Shown: positions 19,700-32,615 of the stretch, in pieces | Numbering within the stretch: the first letter of the stretch is position 1 | Layout: each line of letters opens with the position of its first letter | From: Diospyros lotus | Lineage: Eukaryota; Streptophyta; Magnoliopsida; Ericales; Ebenaceae | Direction of reading: 5' to 3' | DNA: 64,000 nt | Assembly: GCF_014633365.1 (NCBI RefSeq) | Contig: NC_068341.1 | Span: forward strand, 23,418,339 to 23,482,338 | The notes under the pieces: model-generated | Seen by the model: only the letters and a program-made list of their open reading frames with translations | What the model was told of the DNA's origin: nothing | The model's database searches: none | Translations under genes and position numbers: made by a program

Positions 19700-22600
19700 C
19701 TAAATGTAAAGAGAATAAACGTAAGAGATTAGTTGGCACCAAATCATCAACTGACAAAGATGCTTGTCTATTGGTTATGTTGTCAATATAATTTTTGGAC
19801 AACACTTGAAAATTCTTTGTATGACATAATTCTATAAAGAATTATGTCATACTATAAAGAATTATGTCATACAAAGAATTTTCAAGTGTTGTCCAAAAAT
19901 TATATTGACAACATAACCAATAGACAAGCATCTTTGTCAGTTGACATTTTCTCTGTTACGTTTGTGATATTAGAATTAACATATTTCTACAGAAATTACT
20001 ATAGAAACTCATCTGTTAAAACAGCAAGGATAATTAAACCTTCAGATTTCACACAATTCACAAGACAGATAACTAACATCATTTAGATTCCAGGGGTTGC
20101 TAGAGTAAAGGAAAAATCTATTGCTTGACTTCGTGAAGCTGTGTGGTAAGATAGTGCTGAGACTGACATTTCAACAATGACCTCACCGGAACTTAAAATA
20201 TGCAATAAAAGAGACAACGCCACAAAGCCTGAAACTCACTAAGTAATAAAGAAAACATTGAAAAATTAGATGAATCATAAAGAAGATGGATCAGATAATA
20301 TCCTGATAAAAGCAAGAAATTGCATGGAGAAGGTTTTTTAATTAACAAAAATATTTAATGTGATCCTTAAATAAAAGAAGATGTCGAACAACTGAAGAAA
20401 GAGCACTCTATTGCCAGTTGATAAGAATAAAAGAAATGTGCAAAGTGGTGAACATTATATAACTCTGGGAGAGGGTAATCAAGCAAAAAGATTAAGAAGA
20501 GAAGCTTAGGTCTTTGAAAAGTGTTAGGACCCCCATCAAACAAACTTATCAGAGGAGAAAGACGGAGGGGAAAGGGGTGGGGACCACAGGGGGCAACCAA
20601 GTAAAATGACACAAGGCTAAAAAAGTCACAAGTTAGTTATAAGAGAATAATCTAGCATGTGGCTGGAACGAGCGGGAGGAGTAGGTATACAAGGGAGGAG
20701 AGAAAGAGAGAGAAGCATGGGAAATTCTGTTGGAGAAGTCGTGGGAGAGAGAGGCCCTCTCGAATAGGCCTATTTTGTTTTCTTTCATTGTTTTCGCTAC
20801 ATCCATTGTTGAAGCTACTGTAATTGAGGAATTTCTACTATTTTTGAGTTAAAGTTCAATCAATTGAGTAAGAGTTCTATCAAAAAGCAATTTGATTTGA
20901 TACTTGGCAGGTCAACAATGGATGCTATCTACTTGCCAAGATGCTCAACAGAAATGTCTAGGGATAAACAAAAGATTTGCATGCGATATTAATAGAATTG
21001 GAAAAAGCCTATGACAGATTTTCTCACAAGTCTTCTATAGGGTATTGGAGGAGAAAGAAGGTTGGATTGCTTATATATAGACTATTAAATGACATATATC
21101 ATCAAGTAGAAAACGTGTTATACACATGTGAAAGGCCTATGAGAGAATTTCTGTGCAGGGTGTTTGGGAAGTAAGGTGTTCAAATAGCTTATATATAGGT
21201 TATTAAGGATATGTATTATCTTGCAAAAACATGTGTTACGACTTGGAGAAGATACTATGATTTTCCTAATTACAATTGGATTACATCAAGGATTTGTATT
21301 GAGCCATTACCTCTTTGCTCTTGTGACGGATGAATTTACAAAATATATACAAGAAGTGCCTTGGTGTATGTTATTTGCAGAAGATGTCGTCTTAATGGAT
21401 AAGATAAAAGAAGACATGAATGGTAAACTTAAACTATGGATTAATATCTTAGAATCCAAAAATTTTAAATTAAGTGGGTCGAAAAGTGAATACATGGAAT
21501 GTGAAACTTGAAGACTAAGTGATGGGGGACAAGATAGGAATATTTTAGAAAATTTTATTAATATATTTTGTTAATTTTTTTAGAATATTTTTGTTTATTT
21601 ATTTCCTAATTAGTTTTGGAAAGATTATATTTTCAAGATTTAGGATGCTAGTTAGGATATGATTTGATCTTTGATATATTTCCTAATAGCTAGGATCTCT
21701 ATCTAGTCTCTATAAATGTTTTACAAATGTATTATTAAGAAGAATTTGATTATTGATATTGAATCTGAAATTGGTTTGGAGTAATCAGGATTAATCGTGT
21801 TCTTGTTTCAGGTTCTGCATCAAGTTATCCCAAAAAAGGAATCATGTCAATTTCTTGGATCAATTGTTCAAAAAGAAGGAAAGATTATAGAAGATGTTAC
21901 TTATAAATCAAGGTAGGATGGTTAAAGTGGATAGTCCAACTATGAAGCATGAACATGGGAACACGAGACACTAGGACATGATATTTTTCAAAAAAGTAAG
22001 ACATGAAATGGCTAGGATACGTTAATTAATATACTAAATTTTTATATTTCTAATGGCGCAATAAAGCATAAAATTATATTCCAAACTGATGCATTTAAAA
22101 TTTATAAAATTGATAAATCTAATATAAAATAATATAGTAAAAATAAAAATATTAAAAATAGAATATCTTCACAAGATGTCAAGAGAATTCCTTGCAGCTA
22201 AAGTGTTGAATTCAAGTACTAAACAAAATAATATACAGGAAGACAACTATAATAGTGTACACTGCACAATGTAAAATGATACATATTATGTATTAATTTA
22301 TTATCAAGTATCAGAAAAGAATCCACTCAAAACAATTTAATATATTATACATATACGGAAGCCAAAGACTGCAATAAACAGGGGATGGCTACACAGTAGA
22401 AACCGAAAGGCCAAAAGTTGCTCAAAAAATCCAGCAAACTCTAGACTCCAGTGTTGTTGCAACATTGCCAGAAACACACTCACAAGAAACTCTTCACTCT
22501 TATGGCTACTAGCTGACATCGTAGTTCGAAAATATAGTCGTATTCTCCACTCGCCAACATCACCATTAGTAACAGTACGGGCCACTATTGTTGTTGGCCA

Positions 22601-25600
22601 CTCATAGTCCAGAGGCTCCAGTTGTCTTGTCTTCAACCCTTGTCCTTCACAATCAAGTCGAAAATCACAGACAAAGGGGATAAAGTGTGAAAAATCTGGA
22701 AATTGGAGAATTGTTCAGTCTGAAAACTGAAGAGGAATGCTAAAATCCAAGTTTAGAAACAAAATAAGCCTAAACGTGTGTATCTAAAGTATACACAGCA
22801 GGGACACGTGTACCCTGCACATGTCACCTCAAATATCAGTTTTACAAAGTATTAAAGTGTTGGACATGCCATGGGGGTGTGTCCGACATGCCGGTGACAC
22901 TAGCACAACACCCCTCCAAGTTGTGTCTGTGCTTTAAAGGTGTCCAACATGTTATTGAATTGCAAAATTGCTTTAAGGTTAAAAGGGGAGTTTTATCAGG
23001 CAGACATAAAACCATCTTTGTTTTATGGCTTAAAATGTCTGATAATTAAGTGCCAATACGTGCAAAATATGAGTGTAGCTAAGATGATAATGCTATGGTG
23101 TATGTGCAACTATAAAAAAACAAGATCATAATAAGGTCGCAGTGATGCCTATTAAAGATAAAATGTGAGAGTCAGGTTAAGATTGTTTGACCATGTGAGA
23201 AGGAGACCAATAGAAGCACCTGTGAGGCAAGTGCATGAAGTGAAGAAAATTGCAGCAAAGGAGGGAGAGAAACCAAAGGGAACTTGGTCAGAAACTCAAA
23301 GACAAAAGATAGGATATAATGGCCTTACAAAAGATATGGTCATGGATAGAGATGCATGGAGATTGGATTTCATGGCTGAAGGCGCCTAGTGGGATTAAGG
23401 CTTTTAATTGTAGTTATGTAGTAAACTCTCTTCAATTTTTGTAGTTTTTGGATTTGATTTTACCGTAGTAAACTCTTTTGATTGTAGTTATTGCAGTAAA
23501 CTCTCTTGGATTTGATTTTTTTTCTGTACCTCTTCACTCTACCACCGAGATTCTTTTGGTACTGCCCTAAAACCGAGAGATAGGAGGGTATTTCTTCCAA
23601 ACAAACCAATAAAATGCAACTTTTATTAAGCACATAGTACATAAATGGCAATTGAGCCCTCCCAAATTACATCAAACTGAAAGCTTGCTCAAGCAAAAAG
23701 CATAAATTATGTTCATAACAGTGTAGGTCTATACGTAAAGTCTGGACTCAAGGCTAATCAAGGTCCAGTCAAGCTCATTACCCAAGGTTATAATTGGTAG
23801 CAATCAAGGACAGAGTGGTTAGGGAGAAGGTAAACAAGAAGAGCAAGACAAAACAAATCAGAAATAGGTTTCTAAACAAAGCTGAGAAAATATATTTCTC
23901 TATGTCTTAAGATTACACGTTAATTCCCCTTTTCTCTTTATAGAGGAAGAGAATAATATCAAAGGAAAATAACAAAAAGGAAAGAAGAATATACACATAA
24001 TATACATAGCTTCTAAAATATATAAAGAATATTCTATATTCAAAATACTTCTATTTCTACACTCCCCCTCAAGTTGGCTTAAAGATATCTTCCATGGCAA
24101 GCTTGCTCACAAGTTTCTTCAACTGAGTTTTGTGTAATCCTTTTGTAAGAATATCAGCCATTTGGTCAACGGTTGGAATGTAGGGCATACAAATTACTCC
24201 ATTATCAATTTTTTCCTTAATAAAGTGTTTATCAACCTCTAAATGCTTCGTCCTGTCGTGGAGAACTAGATTATAAGCAATAGAGATTGTAACTTTATTA
24301 TCACAATAAACCTTAGCTGGTAGGGAAGTGGAGACTCTCAAGTCTGATAGAAGCCTCTTTATCCACATGACCTCACAAATGCCATGGGAAACTGCATGAA
24401 ATTCGGCTTCAACACTACTTCTGGCCACCACATTTTGTTTCTTACTTCTCCAAGTAACAAGATTACCTCCCATAAAGGTGCAGTATCCTGATGTAGATCT
24501 TCTGTCAGTTATACTACCTGCCCAATCTACATCTGTATAAGCCTCTATATGAAGATGTCCATATTTTCTAAAAATTAGACCTTTCCCAAGGGTTTCCTTT
24601 AGGTACTGCAGAATTCTATAGGCAACTTCAAAATGTTGTGAACCAGGTGAGTGCATAAATTGACTTACAACACTTATAGCAAAGACTATGTCTGGTCAAG
24701 TATGGGATAGATAGATAAGTCTACCCACAAGCCTTTGATATTTCTCTCTTTCTACCATATTCTTGCCTTCGGCAGGTTAAAGTTTTAACTTGGGTTCAAT
24801 GGGAGTTTCAACAACCTTATACCCAAGCATTCTTGTTTCATTGAGTAAATCCAAAATATACTTACGTTGGCTGACAGAGATCCCCTCTTTAGATCTTGCA
24901 AATTCCATCACAAGAAAGTACTTTAGAGTACCCAAGTCCTTAATCTCGAACTCATAAGCTAATTTCCTCTTAAGCTCTTCAATCTCTCCCTTGTCATCAC
25001 CAGTCATTATTATATCATCCACATAAACAATTAAGATTGCTTTTTTACCGTCACTAGCATGCTTGAAGAACAGTGTGTGATCTGCTTGGCTCCGAATGCA
25101 ACCATAACTTCTCACCGCCTTTCCAAATCTTTCAAACCATGCTCTCGGAGGCAGTTTTAGACCATACAATGATTTTTTTAAACGACATACCTTGTTTTTA
25201 CCGAGGCTCTTATCAAATCTTGGTGGAAAATCCATAAACACTTCTTCTTCTAAATCACCATTTAGGAAGGCATTCTTTACATCAAATTGGTGGAGTGGCC
25301 AATCAAAATTCACTGCAAGGGAGAGAAGAACTCGAATGGAGTTTATTTTAGCTACTGGAGCAAATGTTTCTTGATAGTCGATGCCGTATGTTTGGGTAAA
25401 TCCCTTAGCAACCAGTCTTGCTTTGTATCTTTCTATGCTCCCATCTGCCTTACATTTTATAGTAAATACCCACTTACAACCTACCGTTGTTTTGCCTTCT
25501 GGTTTGTTCACAATCTCCCAAGTTCCATTCTTTCTAAGAGCACTCATTTCCTCATGGACGACTAACTTTCAATCTGGGTCACTAAGGGCATCCTGAATTG

Positions 25601-28600
25601 TTCTTGGGACATGCAAGTTAGAAATATTTGAAAGAAAGGCCTTATGATAATTAGAAAATTTTTGGTATGACAGGTACTTAGCAATTGGGTGTTTGGTACA
25701 AGATCTCACTCCTTTCCTATTAGCAATAGGAACATCAAGATCGGACAAGTCAAATGAAGAATAATTTGAAGGAGTGAGTTTAGAATTACCATGAGAAGAA
25801 GAAGTACTATCGGAAGGCCCATCATTCAAAGACGTCGATTGTTCAATAGTTAGAGGAATATTCGGATTGATAGTATTCTTCAGGGTTTGCTTTCTCGTAT
25901 AAAACTGAAGCTCCGGTTTTGGAATATTCTGATTCGTTTGTGGTAATTCTCCCCTTGGTTCCAATCCTATCACGCTAGGTGCCTGTGAACTAGACACACC
26001 CTGTTTCACAATGTTTGGGACATTTATATCCTTGAGTTGTTTATCAGACTGGAGAGGAGCACCAATCATGGTAGGACGAGGATCATAGAGTTTTAAGGAA
26101 TTATCCTCCTCAACACTAGAATGCAAAAAATTATCTTCTTTCTCAATATGCTCCCCTTGAAGATAATTTTTGGGAAAGCAGGGTTGAGTTTCAAGGAAAG
26201 ATACATCCATACTAATATAAGTTTTTTTGGTGACAGGATTAAAGCATTTGTACCCTTTTTTATTTGGTGCATAACCCAGAAAGACACATTTTTCAGTTGT
26301 GGGATCCAATTTGGAACGAAATATTTTAGGAACATAAACAAAGCAAGTGCATCCAAAAACTTTTAAGGGTAACTTAGAATATATACGGCATAGAGGGAAG
26401 AGTTATTTTAAAGAGTTTAAGGGAGTTTGAAACTGTAGAACACAAGTGGGCATACGATTGATGAGATAGGAAGTGGTTAAAATTGCATCACCCCAGAGGT
26501 ATTTAGGGACATTCATAGAAAACATGATAGCCCTGACAACCTCTAGTAGGTGTCGATTTTTCCGTTCAGCAATACCATTTTTTTGGAGAGTTTCACGGCA
26601 GGTGGATTGATGTAAAATTCATTTTTCCTTTAAAAAAACCCCCAAAGATTCATTAAAATATTCAGTGCCATTATCAGATCGAAAAATACAAATTTTTGTG
26701 TTAAATTGAGCTTCAATCAGATGGAAAAAATCCTTGAATGTTCTAGGCACATCTGATTTCTCTGCAAGTAAACCCAATAAACTCGAGTAGATTATCAATA
26801 AAAGTAACAAACCACTTTTTGCCAAACAAAGTGGAGACCTTAGAAGGGCCCCAAACATCACTATGTATCAAATAGAATGGTTTTGAAGGACAATAGGGTT
26901 TTGGAAGAAATTTAACACGATGATCTTTGGATAAATGACAACTCTCGCATTGAAACATAGAAGGATCCACTCCTTTAAACAACGTAGGAAATAAATATTT
27001 CAAGTAAGGAAAACTAGGATGACCTAGCCTAAGATGCCATTGCATTATTTGATTAGAAACAGAAGTAGAACTAATACCACTCAATCCGTGAGCTTTTCTA
27101 TTACGCAAGACATCCCCATCCAAATAGTAGAGCCCATTTATTTCTCTAGCACTGCCAATTGTCTTCCCCGAGTTCTGGGCCTGAAAAATGCAATAGGAAT
27201 AAAGAAAGATAGCACGACAGTTAGAGTCTTTGGAGAGTTTACTAACAGATAGAAGATTGTAGGCAAGTTTAGGAACATGGAATACTGATTGAAGATCAAT
27301 ATTGTCAGAGAGTTTAATGAGACCTTTACCTGCAATAGGTGAAAGACTACCATCGGCTATTCTTATTTTTTCACTACCAGAACAAGGAATATACGAGTTG
27401 AATAGATGCGATAAACCAGTCAAATGATCAGATGCTCCTGAATCAATAATCCATGGAACAGATTGAAAAGAGCTAGAGAGGGTAAAGGAATTTCTACCTG
27501 AATAGGCCAATGAACAATTGGGTGTACTAGGGGACAGATTAGGCGTTAACAGTTGCTCTTTGTGGAATGGTCCTACATCAACTTCATAGGCATCAGCTTC
27601 ATGGGAGTTTCGGGGAACTCGAAACTAATCTTGAGAAGGCTGGGATTGCTGGGTCGGAGTGACTGAAGATGCAGATTCAGTCATGGTGGCTGAAAAAAAA
27701 AAAAGGATCAGGGCAACAGAAGCAAGGCGGAGCAGTAGCTAGATCTGCACACAGTGATCGAATCTGGACCCGCTAGCAGTGACCCATAGATCTGGGCGCT
27801 TGGATCTGGGTACCCAAGTGCCCAATCTCAACAATAGAAACCAGATCGTATCTGGGTGACAGAAGCAATGAAGAACAACGACCAAGAGCAGCTCTGATGC
27901 GCGAACTGGGGCAGCACGAATGCGACCAAGGACGGCGGATAGGAGCGGCTTTGGCGTGCGATGTAGAGCCGACCTTCGCGACCGCAGATAGAGACGACCT
28001 TCGCGACAGCAGGTAGGGGCGACTGATGTAGCGGCACGAACGATGGAGAGGCTAGAAGGCCGACCTTCGCGAGAGGCTAGAAGGCCGCGACTGTTCCAGA
28101 GGTGGGAACCCACTAGAGAACGACGACGACGACTGTAGAGGCGGCAGCGGTCGAGATGACCAGATCTTAGAGGCGGCAGCCGATGTAAGGGCGGCGACAG
28201 CCTGAGGATGCAGAGGTGACAAGCGGTAGGCTACAGAGATCCGCAAAAGATAGACACCCTAGGTGCAGCAGCCCAAGGTGTTCCTTTGCTCGAAGAAATC
28301 TTCCAAGGGGAAGCGGCCGGTGAGAGGGCGGTGGCAGATCTTGGGTATAGCAGAGGGATAGAAGAAATTAGGGTTTCACAGTGAATGGCTGTGATTTAAT
28401 CCCTAATTTCTGCTCTGATACCATCTAAACAAAGCTGAGAAAATATATTTCTCTATGTCTTAAGATTACATGTTAATTCCCCTTTTCTCTTTATAGAGGA
28501 AGAGAATAATACAAAAAGAAAATAACAAAAAGGAAAGAAGAATATACACAAAATATACATAGCTTCTAAGATATACAAAGAATATTCTATATTCAAAATA

Positions 28601-31600
28601 CTTCTATTTCTACAAGGTTAAATCTGTATTGTATTTCCAATAGGTAGATAATCTAGAATTTGATTTTTAGTAGGATTATGTAGCTTTTTTGTACAAATAG
28701 ATGAGTGTGTGGAAGCACCTAATGTCTTGTTGTGATTATTATGGTGTTGTATTACATTAGACTTACATTTGACTGTGTGTTTAGTTGTTATTGTTAGTTA
28801 GTAGCCAGTGGCCAGTAGCCTTGCATTAGTTCTTAAGTTGTTAGGCGGTTTCTTTCCGTTATGCTTTGAGCAGTATATATATCAGCTTACTGCTCTTGTA
28901 ATCTTTATCTTTTGATTCTTCATTCTTAATACATTAACTCGAGGTATTCTTTCTCTCCTCATGTTTTGTTTGTTCTCTGAACCTAGGGTTTCTTACATGG
29001 TTTCAGAGTCATTTCATTCGTCTTGATGGCCTTGAATCAATCCTCTCCCTCTCCTCGTTCTTCTTCATCCTTAACCTCTTCTTCTCAGGCCGATTTTGCA
29101 GCAATAGCGAAGGCCTTCAACTTTATTCCTATAAAGATTGACTCCAGTAATTACATATTCCGGAAGGCTCAAATACTCGCCACAGTGAGGGCGTTCGACC
29201 TGGTCTCGTTTCTCAACAAGGTGCCGCCTCCACCAAAGAGTTTGCCTAATTCGTATGGAGGTGAGTCCGTTGTCAATCCTGAGTACCTGAGCTGGATGCA
29301 TTCGGATCAGCTCTTGCTCAGATGGCTGTTTTCTACAATTGGCGAAGAGGTTTTGGTGTAGGTGATTCACTGTGAATCATCTGCTGAGATATGACTTTAT
29401 TTAGAGAATCTTTATGCTCACCAAACAATAGCTAAATCTTTTCAATTGAAACAAAGTTACGATCAATTAAGAAGGATGATCTCTCTATAAATGATTATAT
29501 CCTTAAGATCAAGACTATCGATTAGGCTCTAGCAGCAATAGGCAAGCTAGTAACTGATAAGGACTTACTACTTGCAATATTAAACGAACTAGATCAGGAT
29601 TACGAGACTGTTGTGAGCCTAGTGACTTATCAAATGGATGAGGTTGATTTGGAAAAAGTTCAATACTTACTCTTAATGCATGAGCAGAGGTCGTTTGTTA
29701 AGAATTCATCTTCGTCGTCTATGACTAGTTTTGATTCACTGAATTCTGGTATGCATGCACATGTTGCAAATATTGCTAATGTTCCTACACGGAATAGCAC
29801 TGGCTTTGGTAATAGCAATAGAGGAGGTAATGCTATGAGAGGGACGAGTAATATGAATAGAGGAGGACGAGGTCAATGAAGTGCATCTAATAGGCGTGTT
29901 TACTGCTAGCTCTGTGGGAAACCAGGACACTTTGTGGATAAATGTTACCATCAGTTTGACATAAACTTTCAGCGGTTTCCTAACCAAAGCTTTGGTGATT
30001 TTGGTCGGTCCAATGGTGATAATCAGCTTCATTCAAGGGCTTACATGGCTGCCTTTAGTGATTCTAATGGTGCCTACATGAATGAGGCTGGTTCTATTTC
30101 TCTTCTTCTTCTTCTTCCCTCTTCTCTTTAGATATCTTCTTCTTCCTAATCTCTTTCTTCTACTCCTTGTCAATTTTCTACTCATCCATACGTTCTGCAT
30201 TAATAACCCAATTTCATTACGTTCATAACCTACCTAAAGTGGTTTATACTGTAAAAACCTTATAGAATGTATTCTAGATGGAAGGGGCACGACAATCTCA
30301 CTATGAAAGGACTTTGAGGTAGATAATGAATAGCAAGAGCCGTTGTTTAATTACACACTAAATTGATGAAGATTCATTAGCTAATATTCCATGAAATGGG
30401 ATTATAAAAGAATACCATACAGCATATACAATATTACAGTAATCAATACATAACCACTACAAGTATGCATTAGACCATGCTCAGATAAGGTCAGGTCACT
30501 TGAATCTCAACCTAAACACAATCTGGTGCAAGAAGAAGACCAACAGTAGAAGAAGAAGAAAGAGATAGGTTAGAAGAAGAAGCTGCTCAAGGCAAACATT
30601 CAAGCCCATTGTACAGAGAAAATTATTAACCCCCTCCCAAAAAAAAAAAAAAAAAAAACTAAACGAAACGACCCATGTCTTTCTTCAATGAACAGAACAG
30701 AGATAAGTTTGTAGATGTTAATGGCCTTGGGAAGTAAATCATTTGTGTTCTCTGAACTTTTACCAGATGACAGTCAATTAATTGTATTAACCATGGTAAG
30801 TATCCCTGTGTATTGAATATAGAGGGATCTACAAACTCACATATATGATGTCTAGCCATACACAGAGGCAATAGCAGAATACATATAAATGGAATATGAA
30901 AATTCAATACCTTATGCTGGCTGTACAGTGACTTCTTCCTCTCTATTGCTCTACGTATAGCACGTTTAATCCCCTGGTTGTCCATGAGTCCATCTGGCCA
31001 GAATCCCGCCAGCTGCATCAAAATTTGCAGACACAATGAGAAGGACAAATAAGTTTTATGGACTTAACTAGATTACATATAAAAAGCTACGACATATAAT
31101 ATTAATAACCAACACCAATAAACAACAATATATCAAGCCTTTATCCTGCTATGTGGGGTCAGCTACAAGATTCTAGATTCCCATTTATTTCTATCTGTTT
31201 CCATATCTTCTGTAAGATCCAAATACTTAATGCCAAACCTAAAGGGTGTTTAGTTGTGGACAAATACAGACCCAGTTTTCTGGAAAATCAGTCCACATAA
31301 AATGGAAAACTAGAAAAGTTGTTCAAATATAAAAATTTTCCGAATAGAAAATGGAGACCTAGAAAATGTGGTTCTCCAAAATTGTATTGAGCTTGGAAAA
31401 CTCCCAAAATGAATTTTCTAAATTTTCCTTGCTAAATTTGGAGATCTGGAAAAAGAAGTTCCCCACAAATTTTTTTCCTAAATCATTTCCATCTTCTTCT
31501 CTAACACAAGTTGCATAAATTTTCCAAATCTCTATCTATTTTGAACATATGTTCCAATTTTTTAGATTGGAAATTGTTTTCTGCACTTATAACATTTGAA

Positions 31601-32574
31601 TGCAATTTTCAAATTTTCTATAGAAAATGTAAACTAGACATTTTATAGAAAATTAGAGATAGAAAACTGGAAATGATTTTCCACAACTAAACAGCCCCTT
31701 AATGTCCCACCAAGTTTTTTTTGGTCTTCCTCTACCTCTTTTGCCAAGTACTTATTCCAGTCCATCAACTCTCCTTACAGGAGCCTTTGTTGGTTTTCTT
31801 CTCACATGACTAAAATAATATTCACAACCAATCAATGAAAATGGAACAAGATCCAGACGAAATAAAGTCAACACAATACATCCTCCCATCAAGAGAATTG
31901 TCGTGTGAAAAAGTTCTGACACAATCCGAGATGCAGACTGAAATACAATCTCATAAAGCAAAGGTTGCAGCCAGAATTGTTCCAGCTTCATACTCAACCA
32001 CTTAATGAGTCCCTGAAGAAGTTTCACATGAAAGACTATAGAGGCAGACACAAAATTCTGGCCCTTCCTAATCTGAACATAGTTAAAAAAGAAAAGTACA
32101 AGCCAGATACCTCTGCATATAGCTTTCTCACTTGTGGACCTGTGTCTTCATCAAGACCCTAGAACAAATAATGGCACTTGAGATGAGTACAGTAAGAGAA
32201 AAATCTGTCTAAAACAAGGAAAATATCTTAAGTGGGGCAATTCTAATACAAATCAGTACTTCCACATAGAGGTCATAGAGATCACGAATCTTGTCCTCCA
32301 ACACATCATCCATGGCATATTTTCTTTTATTGATTTCCTCTCCTTCATTGCCAATTTCCTTAACATAAGAAAATGCTCCAGCTTGTTGCTCGAGTGCCTG
32401 AGAAACATATTATAAATTGGCATCAATGTGGAATTACGCAAAGTTTGTCATCAACATGCTGTGAAAGCATCAACCGATATAAGAAAATATTCAAGGTAAC
32501 TTTCAATAGTAAACATTTCCACATTTAAACAGAAGAAACTTCTTCCAACATAGAAAAAACCTCAGCAGTTTCAG

Positions 32575-32615
<41 letters not shown>

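Larger units (their letters stand above)
23871..28614 (-). mobile_element. Ty1/copia retrotransposon with 191-bp LTRs, gag deleted
   Basis: LTRs 23871-24061 and 28424-28614 are equal in length and differ at about seven sites by eye. Flanks are AGGTT on both sides (23866-23870 and 28615-28619). On the minus strand: 5' LTR, tRNA-Met primer site, ~700-bp leader, a short gag start cut off at once, then protease, integrase, reverse transcriptase, RNase H, a polypurine tract (GAGGGGGAG, 24062-24070) and the 3' LTR. Domain order is copia. Frameshifts and stops break pol. It lies in intron 12 in the same orientation as the host gene. Confidence 0.93.

Noticed and set aside
27739..28246. Arg/Ser-rich minus-strand ORFs before the copia primer site
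   Set aside because: They fall in the GC-rich copia leader and overlap in several frames without a recognised domain.
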